Below are positions 1 to 12,036 of a DNA stretch of 64,000 nt, one piece after another; positions within the stretch are counted from its first letter, which is position 1, and each line of letters begins with the position of its first letter. Where the stretch lies: NCBI GenBank assembly GCA_011033025.1, contig WFMF01000273.1:170462-234461 (forward strand). The letters are read 5' to 3'. Source of the stretch: Beroe forskalii. Taxonomy: Eukaryota > Ctenophora > Nuda > Beroida > Beroidae. The position numbers and the translations under genes were made by a program. The notes beneath the pieces were generated by a model that was not told the DNA's origin, made no database searches, and was given only the letters and a program-made list of their open reading frames with translations.

Positions 1-1713
1 TGGAGACAATAAATAATATCTATTGGATACTAGACATGGCGCCATAATGTCTCATGGGACAACAACTGAATAATTCCCCGGAGGGAGCTGGTGATGTTCC
101 ACTCATAATGAGGACTTTTACTTGGTGCACGTTTCCAGGTCGTCGTTAGCAAACTCAAATTTCATGCCATAAAGTAGTTAAGTAGAGTAGTAAAGTTTAA
201 AACTAGACAATAAACTAGACAATATCTGATATGATGACGTCACACCGCCTATCTCTCGTGGGTTGAGGTGGTCTTGGAACCTCAATCATCGCTAGGACTG
301 AGCAGCCCGTGTACACAAGACTTTAATCTTACCATATTTCAAACTTGGTTTAGTGTCACTTCCCAATAATGGTGTTGCACATTTTATTGAACAGCTCAAA
401 GTGGAAAACAATTGAAAATAAAACCAACTCTATCAAGTCGTGTAAAATCCGATACTTAGTACTTGAGTACTCGACCATTGTATCGTTTTATAGGGATTTT
501 ATAACATCTAAAAAGTTTAAAAGGACATAAATGATCATATCCAGTGTTGAAAGACACTGCGGCTTGGCTTTACTTAAAGCGGTTTTAAATAATCCCCGAG
601 CTTACTATAATTATATGATTTATGAACTATCAAATTAAAGTTTACCTTTAATCACCCTTCATCTCAAAATAATATTAACAGTAAAATGTTTTCCTGTCAT
701 ATAGAAACAATAATAATAACCTTAAAACGAAGGGGTCAAGGAGACGATATTCCCTTCAGAAGCTGAGAGAGTTGAAAACGTTAAACAACACAGAGCGAAG
801 GGGTCCGTTTGTGCTTAATTTGAAACGCGCAGAGTCGCAGTTTTGTCAAGCAGATCAAAGCACATAAAGAAATTATCATATCTCTAGTACACATAATATA
901 TCCAAATTATACGTTTAAATGAACGGTTTTAACTTTATTTCGTAGTAATAAAATATACGTGTATGCGACTACTGTTTTAGCCTGAGGAAAGCTCCAATAA
1001 TACGCAAATCCTATTAATTAAAGATGATTTATTCGGAGAAAAGCTTGACATAATTACACGAATTTAAATAAACCAGCATTTAATCTACGCTTGTGAAAAG
1101 TAAAACCACTCTAACTTTATTTTTGTACTGTAATTCTTGACAAATCTCAACAAATAGACTACTACGTAAACGTTCTGCAGCAGACTTGCTGAAGCTCATT
1201 CATTGATAAAGCTCTGGATTAACTGCTTGTTAGGAGTGGTTGCGTGAGGGGAGTAGCCGAGCATACGTCACCAACTCCCCATTAAAAACCATGGCCATGA
1301 CGTCACTCTGAACAGTCTATTGTTTGATAGTGACTCGTGGATATTAGAACGCCACAGGAATACATTCGACACTTCAAAGTGTTGACCGGCGATATGAGTT
1401 GGAATATAATCTCAATATATATCGTTTATTGTATATCTCAGTGAATTGTTTTTAAACTATAGCAGCTAGATTCCTATTCGGCTGGCACAAACAGTCTTTA
1501 CTCGAATCAAGGAGGAAAGTGTGATAGTTTAGTGATAATTTCTACTGGCGTGCAAGTGATAGAACGCATGGCAAGCAAAAACTGTAGATTAATAATGTTT
1601 TCCTTGGGCTTGTTAACTTCATGTTATGTAACGACCATGATAAGGTTAACATAATTATTTCTCTTAATGATCACCTACAAGATAATGGATAATGAATAAT
1701 TACAATTACTTAC
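1..1713. other. Non-coding stretch, no gene recognised
   Basis: AT-rich DNA with no convincing exon on either strand. A TGACGTCA palindrome lies at 235-242 and another at 1298-1305. The segment around 231-275 resembles one end of the short palindromic repeat seen at 4898-4992 and 40858-40955 (shared CCGCCTAT and TCTCGTG). If the coiled-coil gene continues past 1714 on the minus strand, this would be its next intron. Confidence 0.5.
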
Positions 1714-1767
1714 CGGGTAAGACATTTTGGGTGCCCAGGCAGCTTTGGGCTTGAAGAAGGGCATCTT
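1714..1767 (-). CDS. Coiled-coil protein, probable exon 10 (54 nt)
   Basis: Read on the minus strand, this gives 18 codons ending MSYP directly before a strong GTAAGT donor. They begin with Lys-Met-Pro-Phe-Phe and are rich in Lys, Pro and Trp. The exon starts in phase 0, which matches the end of the exon at 5447-5527, so it is taken as the next exon of the coiled-coil gene. The acceptor (TACAAG) is weak. A second AG 18 nt further on, in CTTCTTCAAG, also keeps frame and would shorten the exon to 1714-1749. The ATG at 1764 could instead be the start of another minus-strand gene that continues to the left of the window. Confidence 0.45.
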
Positions 1768-2699
1768 CTTGTACAAAGATTCAGACGGAAAATATGGACG
1801 GAATTTTAGGTAACACAATGAATAATGAAGGGCTTAGGGTCCGGATCAAAAGCCTAAAATAAAACTTTATCGTCCGGATGAAAAGCTAAATGAAATTATA
1901 TTTGAAACGCCTTTGGTATTGATTTTCAATTTCTAAGCCTTGATTTAGAATGAGTGAATCTGGCATATAAAATAGAATTAATTGAAATATTTAATTGGAT
2001 TAGAGGAACAAAATTTACTTTCTAAAATCAATTATTTGAAATGAAAGAAGACACAAATGTGCGTGAGGAAGGCTTTTGGTTGGAAACAGAGATAAAGAGA
2101 TCGAAATAAAAAGGATAAGATAGAAACTCATTTTATCTGATGTTCAAGACCATCAAACACCCTAAAAATAGTTCCTTGGTGTCAGATAATTGACGATTAT
2201 TCATTGATTTGGTCGTCAAATCCAATGTCTTATCTATATAACAGGGTCGGGTGCCCCAGGTGGCAGGAAATCCTCCTAATTAGCCTGGCACTAAGCGACT
2301 TAAGAGAAAACAAACTGCCGGGGAGGAGAAAACGTACCTTATTCACAATGACAAGCTATTCAAAATACCATGACGTGAGTACACTCTTCTTCTCAAGAAA
2401 TCTTATTTGAGCCCAGTGAGTTTAAGATTTGTGGTGTAATTGAAATTTGCCCATTGATCTGGATAGATGGCCGAGGATGGAATATCAAATGTCACGTGTT
2501 GGTGGCAGCTCAAAGAGATTCTTCATTTCTTGGATACTATCCAAGAAATGAAGAAGATCTCCTGATCTCATACTTCTGCTTCTTCTTCTGGTTTCTTGAC
2601 AGAGAATGCTTTTAACGGCGTTTTAGTGTTAAATAACAAGAGACATTGCTTTGGAGGGTTGGATGTAGACATGAATACCTCATGTATATAATACCATAT
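1768..2699. other. Intronic sequence, nothing recognised
   Basis: Part of the last visible intron of the minus-strand coiled-coil gene, upstream of the LINE fragment. A self-complementary stretch with CCAAGAAATGAAGAA lies near 2520-2560. No coding signal was seen. Confidence 0.4.
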
Positions 2700-4884
2700 C
2701 CAATACCATAGTCACTTTAGGAGTCATGAAGCATGAAGTTAGGGACATAATTAATAAGTTCAAGAACAAGTCTACTAGGGACACGAAAATAAGTGTGCTA
2801 AAATTAGCGGCCGAAGATGATAGTTTTATTGAAATACTTACCGATACCATCGAAGCATCCTTTGATCAAGGTATATTTCCTGAATCTCTTAAGCTAGCGC
2901 AGGTAGTTCCAATACTCAAGGAAGGGCCAAAGACTGATGTAGCTAACTATAGACCTATCTCACTCTTAGGCTCTTTCTCTAAAATATATGAAAAATTAAT
3001 GCACATAAGAATTATGTCCTATCTTGATAAAAATAAGACGCTGCATGAACTACAGTACGGCTTTAGGGCAGGCCGGTCATGTGAGCATGCCTTGTTAATG
3101 GCTCAAAATACCCTGCTAAGTTCTCTTAACAAGAATGCAGTATCTCTGCTGCTTCTTATTGATTTCTCTAAGGCGTTTGATATGGTAGATCACGATATAC
3201 TGCTCCACAAGCTTAACCATTATGGAATTCGGCAAAACCCTTGATTGGTTAAAAGTTATCTAAACAATAGGAAACAATTTGTAGCGATAGATAACAAAAA
3301 GTCATCTAACCAGCATATGTGCGTTTTGGTGTTCCCCAAAGGGAGCATATTGGGACCTTTGCTCTTTATTATATATATAAATGACATGCCTGGTATAGAC
3401 AAATTTGCCAAATTCATCCTATATGCTGACGATGCTAACATAATAATTACTGGCAAAAGTGTCTCTGAAATTGAAAATAAGTTAGCAACTTTGAGCTGTA
3501 AATTATTCCAATGGGTAAATAGCAATGGCTTGATGCTAAACCTCAAAAACCCACTACATGATATTCAGCAGAAATACAATTTTGCAAAATCCCGATCTTA
3601 AAATTAACAACTTCCCCATCAAGCGAGTCCAGGAAGCTCGCTTCCTTGGAGTGATGGTTGACGAAAATTGGCATGGTCTGCTCACATTAAGGCCCTAAGA
3701 AGTAAAATGTCAAGATACGTTGGCATTATGTACAAGATAAAATCCAAAGTTCCTGAACAAGTAAGGCTTCAGATATATCATAGTTTTGTTCAGAGTCATC
3801 TTAACTTTTGCTGTTTAGTTTGGGGCTTTACGAACAGAAGTAACATAAGTCGACTTTTCACCGCACAGAAAAAAGCTATGAGAGCAGTAATGCCGGGATA
3901 TGTCAACTACTACTACAAGGACGGTAGGCTTCCTACTAGCACGAAAAGCTCTTTTCAATGATTATGGTATTCTAACAATCCACGGCATTGCAAATCAGGC
4001 AGTTCAAATGATGCATAAAGGCCAAAAGTTTTCCGTCCATGTTACCAATCTCAATTAAAACCACGATCAATAGTGATATCTTGACTATGAGTACACTGGA
4101 TCAGACTAATTCCTCGTTTTTAGCATGGTTCAATGAACACAACACTCAGGTGTTCAGAAACTCTGTGTTTTTAAAGGTCCACTTTTATACTACGACCAGC
4201 GAACGGTACAAAGTTTCCTTTCACCTGCTTGTTGCATCTCATTCAATATTTTTGAAAATAATTCAAAAGTTTATGATAAAATTACAGTCAGAGGGTGAGC
4301 AAAACGATTGAGGACTAATAGCTTCTTAATTTTTGACATTAGAGGTCTTAGATCCATGAAATGAAGGCAAAATTGTTAACTACAGTGTATAATGCTAATG
4401 AGTGTATTAAATAAGTGTATAAATATTCAATATTAATTTATTACAAATTATGATGACGTGATATACAAACTTATAAAATTAATTCGTATATGAATTGTAT
4501 ATGAATGTAATATGAACCGTTTTGCCATAACTAATTAAAAAAAAATCACGGTTTATCGAGTTTTTTAGAAGATTTATGTTTGACAGTTTTTTATCCGTAT
4601 TGTTCTTGATTTGCAATAAATTGTTTTGCGAGTTTTTCATTGAAGTTATGTTTTGACAGTTTCTATCTATTTTGTTATTATTGATCTGCAGTCTTGGTAA
4701 TATCCGTATTTCATATGCTCTGAAACAACATATTACATAAAGATGAACTCCTTAAATACGTAAATCAGTGCTTTATGAGTTTATGTTTTTGTTGGATTGT
4801 TAAACTTGTATTGTCTAATATTGATATAATATTGCGGCACATTGCCAGCCCCACCGTGGGTTTCACAACAACAACAACAACATA
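2700..4884 (+). mobile_element. 5'-truncated non-LTR retrotransposon (CR1/Jockey-like LINE)
   Basis: A plus-strand reverse-transcriptase region (2726-3961) is followed by about 0.9 kb of AT-rich 3' sequence. The copy ends in a short CAA microsatellite at about 4869-4883, the kind of simple-repeat tail found on CR1/Jockey-group LINEs. The 5' end, including the endonuclease, is missing. The copy lies antisense in an intron of the coiled-coil gene. Its exact 5' edge and any target-site duplication could not be set by eye. Confidence 0.75.
2726..3961 (+). pseudogene. LINE reverse transcriptase, inactivated
   Basis: The translation shows the reverse-transcriptase blocks in order: a NYRPISLL block, a QYGFRAGRS block, the LIDFSKAFDMVDH motif, a degenerate GVPQGS block read as VFPKGSILGPLL, and the catalytic YADD at 3422-3433. 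After the catalytic core comes the C-terminal region typical of CR1/Jockey elements, with a LVWG motif near 3825. An in-frame TGA at 3242-3244 interrupts the palm domain and another stop follows near 3601. The flanking open segments (from 2726, 3245 and 3668) share one frame, so the damage is mainly point mutation. It looks like an old dead copy; the exact LINE clade is not certain. Confidence 0.85.
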
Positions 4885-4897
4885 ATACTTTTATACG

Positions 4898-4992
4898 TCG
4901 CGCGCGAGATATAAGTGGGTAGGATGACGTCATTATCTTATCATAATGTAGTGAGTTGATGACGTTGAACCGCCTATTTTTCGTGCGCGGCG
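4898..4992. repeat. Short palindromic repeat, family with 40858-40955
   Basis: About 95 bp with GC-rich ends of opposite sense: CGCGCGCGAG at the left and CTCGCGCG-like TTCGTGCGCGG at the right. It contains TGACGTCATTATC and GAGTTGATGACGTTGAACC. The reverse complement matches 40858-40955 over almost its whole length. It starts right after the LINE tail. Confidence 0.7.
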
Positions 4993-5446
4993 ATTAATAA
5001 CATGTTCATGCGAGGAACGTCAGTGAGACATATGTCGCTTCAAGGAGAAAGTATTGTTACTCGTCAGACTTTTAAAGGAGCAAATAGAAGCAAAGAGCAA
5101 CGAAATAACAACTGCGGTTTTTGAATATCTAAATAATAAATAAGTTCGGCTGAAAGCGTTGACTCAGAAGACCAATAGACCAGAGCCAATGAGGCGAATA
5201 TTCTAATGATCAGAGCTAATAATTGTCTTTCTTAGGTACCAAAAATAGAAATTTAACTGATTGCTGTTGTCCAATTTCAGGGAATTGTTGAGTACTTCAT
5301 TTAGTCGTGTTTTTTCATTTGACACAATGGTACAAGTACAAATGTAAACGATGAAGTTCTTTGACAATCAATTTTGTCGTTCAACGACATCTTCAGGTCT
5401 CAAATTTGATTGCATAAATTAGTATTGTTGGTTCTTGAACTCCTAC

Positions 5447-5527
5447 CTTTTCAATGACGCTGAGCAGCTCCGTTCTCTGTTTCAGCAACTGTCTCTCGTC
5501 AGCACTCAGCAGGTTCTCAGCTTGTTT
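5447..5527 (-). CDS. Coiled-coil protein, exon 9 (81 nt)
   Basis: Minus-strand exon of 27 codons (residues about 222-248), bounded by GTTCAG at the acceptor and GTAGGA at the donor, phase 0 at both ends. It reads as amphipathic helix rich in Lys, Glu, Gln and Leu, with leucines and other hydrophobics at heptad spacing (AENLLSADERQLLKQ). It continues the coiled coil of the upstream exons. Confidence 0.75.
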
Positions 5528-6694
5528 CTGAACGGTTTAGTTAATTAAGTGGGCACAAATATTTGCTAGGGGGACTGAAGCCCCCCCCCCCCCCCCCAAG
5601 ATTTTTGAACTGACTCAAAAAAATTCTTACTCCCTATTAGAATTTCCAAATTAACTGATCTTTACAGTTTACTCATTAAATAAGGAATGATATTGATGCA
5701 TCATTCGCAATTGTGAAGGTTTCAACATCATATCAACACTTCATATAGGCTAGTTTGTAGGTTCAAACCACAGTACAGAAGTGCTGTAATTAATTCATGT
5801 CTCTATTTTTAGTAGGCAAAAATAATAATAATAAAGAAAGGAATAACTAAATTGTGATTTAGGTGGGAGTAAAGTGCAATTACTTTTTATTCTGTAATCG
5901 TGTATTCAATGTATACTAGATACCTTCACTTAAGACTTCACTCCAAAGGTTTGTCTGGCGGTTGTGTTTAATATCAGATATTAATGTTTTTGGGTGGTAG
6001 GGCTTTTCCTTGGTAATGCTCAGTTATAAGGCACATAGTGTCGCAGCAATCAGAAAATCAAAGGGCCGTTGCCGGGGGCAACTAAATATCATGCTCATAT
6101 CATACTCATAGATTTATGCAAGTGACATACTGGAATGAATAAAAAGATTCAATGATGTTCATAATACCTAAATGCCTAAAAACCAGCAACTGCTCTGGGC
6201 TAACAATGGGTCATCAGTTGGGCAAGCCGCAAGGGTGATTATGAGGAACAAAATGTTCTGTTGTCTGACGTCGTCAGACCCATTATTTCAAATTTTAAAT
6301 TTATTTACGACTCTGCGACTCGTGGCGCGCGAGGGGGTGTGGCAACGCCTGACAAATGTTCTGTACACGGTTTTCAACTGAAACATGAAAACTTGCTCAA
6401 GACTTGTTAAAGTACCATTGTATACGACTTATAACTTTCACGATTCTTACCCATTTTTGTAGCCCAAAATTCATTCTCAGACATTGAAAAACCCGGGGGG
6501 GGGGGGGGGCTCCGCCCCCCTAACCCCCTGGACACCATTGCCTGGCCTCGATTCGCTCGCCCAGCCCCCCAACTCAAAATTGACAATTACGGACCTGCTC
6601 ATCAGCGTGTTCCTAGATGCTTAGATGTATGTTCAAAGATAGCAAGAAGTAAAAACTGCAATGATAACAAGTGATAACAAATAGAAAATCTTAC
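5528..6694. other. Intron 8, non-coding
   Basis: No exon was seen. Two homopolymer runs stand out: about 17 C at 5581-5597 and about 15 G near 6492-6507. The second forms a G-rich/C-rich hairpin with GGGCTCCGCCCCCC. Run lengths like these are often unreliable in assemblies. Confidence 0.5.
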
Positions 6695-6722
6695 CCTCAA
6701 CTTTTCGATGATAACTTTGTTC
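6695..6722 (-). CDS. Coiled-coil protein, exon 8 (28-nt microexon)
   Basis: A 28-nt minus-strand exon between TTTTCAG and GTAAGA. It takes two bases from exon 7 (AA+G) and codes for about ten residues (KNKVIIEKLR), ending in phase 0 for exon 9. It is too short to stand alone. The call rests on the phase match on both sides, good splice sites and coiled-coil composition. Confidence 0.65.
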
Positions 6723-7985
6723 CTGAAAATATTTGAAATTAATATATTGAAAGAGTGGCAACTGGTTACTGGTGACCTAATCGCACATTGTTGAGTTATT
6801 GAGTTATTGGTCTGGCATATTATTGTCGTATACCGAATAATACCCGATAAGGGTCAAAGCTAAGGGTCAAGGCTTGGTGACCCTTGGGTTAAGGATGGGT
6901 TTGAGATACCAAACGAAGTTTGATCCGTCATAAGGGGTAACGATATATCAGAGTCGTGTCTAAGGGAGACGTGCAGAAAAATATTTTGATCGAAAAGGGC
7001 CTTCAAGATTTTCTTGCCTCCTTATCTTATAGTGCCTACTTTTCCAGAAATAGATTCTTCCACGTTCAAGGGGTCAAATTTCTCCATATCTGCGTTCAGT
7101 GCAGGTTCAGATTTAATTTCAAGCACTTGTGTCTAAAAATAACCGTTCCAGCGCGTTGCAAGTGGCAATTGCGCTGTCAACCACAACAGTGGTGCATGCT
7201 ACGGAAACGCGCACGACGCGCGCGCGAATTAAAAGTCACACTAGATATTGAAGCGCGCATTTTAACGGGCACAAAAGTTCTCGCGCGTTACATACAACGT
7301 TATCGCAAAATGAATAAAATCATGAAATTAAATGCGGCTAAATGATTCGCGAATTAAAGTCATGGTGAAGCTTTTACGCACTGAATTATAGAATTTAAGT
7401 ATTATAGGTGAAATGATATGGACCTTGAATTAATTTGGAGCCTGGCGCATTACATCTAGCCACTTAGATAAATAGCAAGAACTATTGCGTCTACACTGTA
7501 TGTCGAAGAATCTCTTGAACTCTTAGTGTATATTCCTTCTCAATTCAGTACTTCTGAAGTAGAGCTATTTCACATTTTCTGGTTCTTACAAATTTTAGTG
7601 GGTCATTCGGGAGTAGTGGAGTAATGGATAGCGCAGTTAGTGGATAGATAGCACGTAGATTACAAGAATAGCCAGGTAACGTACCTAGTGCTATTCGTAG
7701 GTGTAAAATTATTATGGAATTATGGAATAAGAATAGGGGGGATTGAAAAATAGAAGATTTAAGACATGGAATAAGATGTTCCACAGCACACTGTGGCAGG
7801 GAACAACACTGGCTGATATGATTCCTTCTTCTTGGTGGCAACGTCATAGAGTTGGTATGTGCACATAACGTTATACTTCATGTTGGATTGTTTCTTAAGC
7901 AAGGCAGAAGAGCAATCAGCGCCATGAGACCACCGATCAGGGCTGATCAGGCATAAGCGCCGATAAAATTATTTTCCGTCGGCGC
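6723..7985. other. Intron 7, non-coding part
   Basis: No exon was seen. A plus-strand open stretch at 6956-7345 has Arg/Lys-rich composition produced by GCGCGC-rich DNA and no recognisable domain, so it is not called. Close to the satellite, GCGCCGAT occurs at about 7957 and 7982, foreshadowing the array edge. Confidence 0.4.
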
Positions 7986-10900
7986 CGATCGGGCCACTGA
8001 TCGGGCCACTGATCGGGCCACTGGTCGGGCCACTGATCGGGCCACTGATCGGGCCATTGATCGGGCCATTGATCGGGCCAATGATCGGGCCAATGATCGG
8101 GCCACTAATCGGGCCACAATCGGGCCACTGATCGGGCCACTGATCGGGCCACTGATCGGGCCACTGATCGGGCCAATGATCGGGCCACTAATCGGGCCAC
8201 AATCGGGCCACTGGTCGGGCCATTGATCGGGCCACTGACCAGCACTGATCGGGCCACTGATTGGGCCACTGATCGGGCCACTGATCGGGCCACTGATCAG
8301 GCCACTGATCGGGCCATTGATCGGGCCACTGATCAGGCCACTGATCGGGCCATTGATCGGGCCACTGATCGGGCCACTGATCGGGCCACTGATCGGGCCA
8401 CTGGTCGGGCCACTGATCAGGCCGCTGATCGGGCCAATGATCAGGCCACTGATCGGGCCACTGGTCGGGCCACGGATCGTGCCACTGGTCGGGCCACTGA
8501 TCGGGCCACTGATCGGGCCAATGATCGGGCCACTGATCGGGCCACAATCGGGCCACTGGTCGGGCCATTGATCGGGCCACTGACCAGCACTGATCGGGCC
8601 ACTGATTGGGCCACTGATCGGGCCACTGATCAGGCCACTGATCGGGCCATTGATCGGGCCACTGATCGGGCCACTGATCAGGCCACTGATCGGGCCACTG
8701 GTCGGGCCACTGATCGGGCCACTGATCGGGCCAATGATCGGGCCACTGATCGGGCCACTGATCGGGCCACTGGTCGGGCCACTGATCAGGCCACTGATCG
8801 GGCCAATGATCAGGCCACTGATCGGGCCACTGGTCGGGCCACGGATCGGGCCACTGATCGGGCCACTGGTCGGGCCACTGATCGGGCCAATGATCGGGCC
8901 ACTGATCGGGCCACAATCGGGCCATTGATCGGGCCACTGACCAGCACTGATCGGGCCACTGATTGGGCCACTGATCGGGCCACTGATCAGGCCACTGATC
9001 GGGCCATTGATCGGGCCACTGATCGGGCCACTGATCAGGCCACTGATCGGGCCACTGGTCGGGCCACTGATCGGGCCACTGATCGGGCCAATGATCGGGC
9101 CACTGATCGGGCCACTGATCGGGCCACTGGTCGGGCCACTGATCGGGCCACTGATCGGGCCAATGATCGGGCCAATGATCGGGCCACTAATCGGGCCACA
9201 ATCGGGCCACTGGTCGGGCCATTGATCGGGCCACTGACCAGCACTGATCGGGCCACAGATTGGGCCACTGATCGGGCCACTGATCGGGCCACTGATCAGG
9301 CCACTGATCGGGCCACTGGTCGGGCCACGGATCGGGCCACTGATCGGGCCACTGGTCGGGCCACTGATCGGGCCAATGATCGGGCCACTGATCGGGCCAC
9401 AATCGGGCCACTGGTCGGGCCATTGATCGGGCCACTGATCGGGCCACTGATTGGGCCACTGATCGGGCCACAATCGGGCCACTGATCGGGCCACTGATCG
9501 GGCCACTGATCGGGCCACTGGTCGGGCCACTGATTGGGCCATTGATCGGGCCACTAATCGGGCCACAATCGGGCCACTGGTCGGGCCATTGATCGGGCCA
9601 CTGACCAGCACTGATCGGGCCACTGATTGGGCCACTGATCGGGCCACTGGTCGGGCCACTGATCAGGCCACTGATCGGGCCACTGATCGGGCCATTGATC
9701 GGGCCACTGATTGGGCCACTGATCGGGCCACTGATTGGGCCACTGATCGGGCCACTGATCGGGCCACTGATCAGGCCACTGATCGGGCCACTGATCAGGC
9801 CACTGGTCGGGCCACTGATCGGGCCACTGATCGGGCCACTGATCGGGCCAATGATCGGGCCACTAATCGGGCCACAATCGGGCCACTGGTCGGGCCATTG
9901 ATCGGGCCACTGACCAGCACTGATCGGGCCACTGATTGGGCCACTGATCGGGCCACTGGTCGGGCCACTGATCAGGCCACTGATCGGGCCACTGGTCGGG
10001 CCACGGATCGGGCCACTGATCGGGCCACTGGTCGGGCCAATGATCGGGCCACTGATCGGGCCACAATCGGGCCACTGGTCGGGCCATTGATCGGGCCACT
10101 GATCGGGCCACTGATTGGGCCACTGATCGGGCCACAATCGGGCCACTGATCGGGCCACTGATCGGGCCACTGGTCGGGCCACTGATCGGGCCACTGATCG
10201 GGCCACTGATCAGGCCACTGATCGGGCCATTGATCGGTCCACTGATCGGGCCACTGATCAGGCCACTGATCGGGCCACTGATCGGGCCAATGATCGGGCC
10301 ACTGATCGGGCCACTGGTCGGGCCACTGATCAGGCCACTGATCGGGCCACTGATCAGGCCACTGATCGGGCCACTGGTCGGGCCACTGATCGGGCCACTG
10401 ATCGGGCCAATGATCGGGCCACAATCGGGCCACTGATCGGGCCACTGATCGCCGATCGGGCCACTGATCGGGCCACTGATCGGGCCACTGATCGGGCCAC
10501 TGATCGGGCCACTGATCAGGCCACTGATCGGGCCATTGATCGGGCCACTGATCGGGCCACTGATCAGGCCACTGATCGGGCCATTGATCGGGCCACTGAT
10601 CAGGCCACTGATCGGGCCATTGATCGGGCCACTGATCGGGCCACTGATCAGGCCACTGGTCGGGTCAATGATCGGGCCACTGATCGGGCCACTGATCGGG
10701 CCACTGGTCGGGCCACTGGTCGGGCCACTGATCGGGCCACTGATCGGGCCACTGATCGGGCCACTGGTCGGGCCACTGATCGGGCCACTGATCGGGCCAC
10801 TGATCGGGCCAATGATCGGGCCACAATCGGGCCACTGATCGGGCCACTGATCGCCGATCGGGCCACTGATCGGGCCACTGATCGGGCCACTGATCGGGCC

Positions 10901-11295
10901 ACTGATCGGGCCACTGATCGGGCCACTGATCAGGCCACTGATCGGGCCATTGATCGGGCCACTGATCGGGCCACTGATCAGGCCACTGATCGGGCCATTG
11001 ATCGGGCCACTGATCAGGCCACTGATCGGGCCATTGATCGGGCCACTGATCGGGCCACTGATCAGGCCACTGATCGGGCCACTGGTCGGGCCAATGATCG
11101 GGCCACTGATCGGGCCACTGATCGGGCCACTGATCGGGCCACTGATCGGGCCACTGGTCGGGCCACTGATCGGGCCACTGATCGCCGATCGGGCCACTGA
11201 TCGGGCCACTGATCGGGCCACTGATCGGGCCACTGATCGGGCCACTGATCGGGCCACTGATCGGGCCACTGATCGGGCCACTGATCAGCGCCGAT
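7986..11295. repeat. 12-bp minisatellite (TGATCGGGCCAC) array, 3.3 kb
   Basis: About 275 copies of a 12-bp unit, TGATCGGGCCAC, with recurrent variants (GGTCGGG, GATCAGG, GATTGGG, ACAATCGGG, AATGATC). Two marker variants show a higher-order structure. TGACCAGCACTG recurs at about 8236, 8581, 8938, 9235, 9602 and 9911. GATCGCCGATC recurs at about 10447, 10849 and 11180. The array is bounded on both sides by GCGCCGAT (7982 and 11287). Because the unit is a multiple of three with a stop in only one of six frames, it generates long meaningless open frames on both strands. It lies in intron 7 of the coiled-coil gene. Confidence 0.97.
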
Positions 11296-11865
11296 TGAAA
11301 AGTGCTCACTGCTCATCTTCCCATGACATTAATATGTTACAGTGCATTGCGTAGACTATAGCATTTGTACAGCGCAGTGAAATACCAGTTAATTTCCAGT
11401 GTAGAGAAGTAGAGACATGTCAATGTGTGTACATGAGGTACATGAGTGTAGTTACAGGAGTCAATTAATCTCAGCTGTACTTTCACAGCTCGACCCGTTC
11501 TCAATGTGTAAGAAACACTCATATACGCAAATAATAATGTTGCAAAATGCGAATAGAGTTCTTGAAGTGGTGAATGAATGGACAGTTCAAGAATAATTTG
11601 CGAAAAACATCCATTTTTGAGGAATTTCATGGTAAAATGGTATATATCATAACAGGTAATACCATGTATTCTCATTTTGAGAGCCTTGCTCAGTTTTTTC
11701 ATCAGCACAGTTCCTACAGCAGACGGTATTAAAGTACAAGATTATACACTCGGAGAATTGTTCCCAATACAGTATATACGAGAGTTGGTAACAGGGAAAC
11801 GGGGTAAAGTATTTCAGAAAAAGCAATTTCTAAGGTCGTATGAAAGTATACCATTATACCAGTGA

Positions 11866-12036
11866 CCCCCCACTGACCCCCTACTGACTCCCTGCTGACT
11901 CCTTACCGACCCCCTACTGGCCCTCCACAGACCCCTACTGACTCCCTACTGATTTCTCCACAGACCCCCTACTGACCCCCTACTGACCCCCTACTGATTT
12001 CTCCACAGACCCCCTACTGACCCCCTACTGACTCCA
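11866..12036. repeat. CCCCCTACTGA minisatellite ending a dispersed repeat
   Basis: Imperfect tandem repeats of CCCCCTACTGA and ACTCCCTACTGA, with TTTCTCCACAGA inserts. The sequence just before it (GTATGAAAGTATACC at about 11838) matches the reverse complement of the sequence flanking the repeat at 16785-16870, so both arrays are ends of the same dispersed element in opposite orientations. Confidence 0.7.

Noticed and set aside
6956..7345. 129-codon basic frame
   Set aside because: The Arg/Lys bias comes from GCGCGC-rich DNA; no domain or splice support.
7947..11309. Long open frames (up to 570 codons) on both strands
   Set aside because: They are produced by the 12-bp repeat unit, which lacks stops in five frames. 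They have no start context, domain or splice logic.
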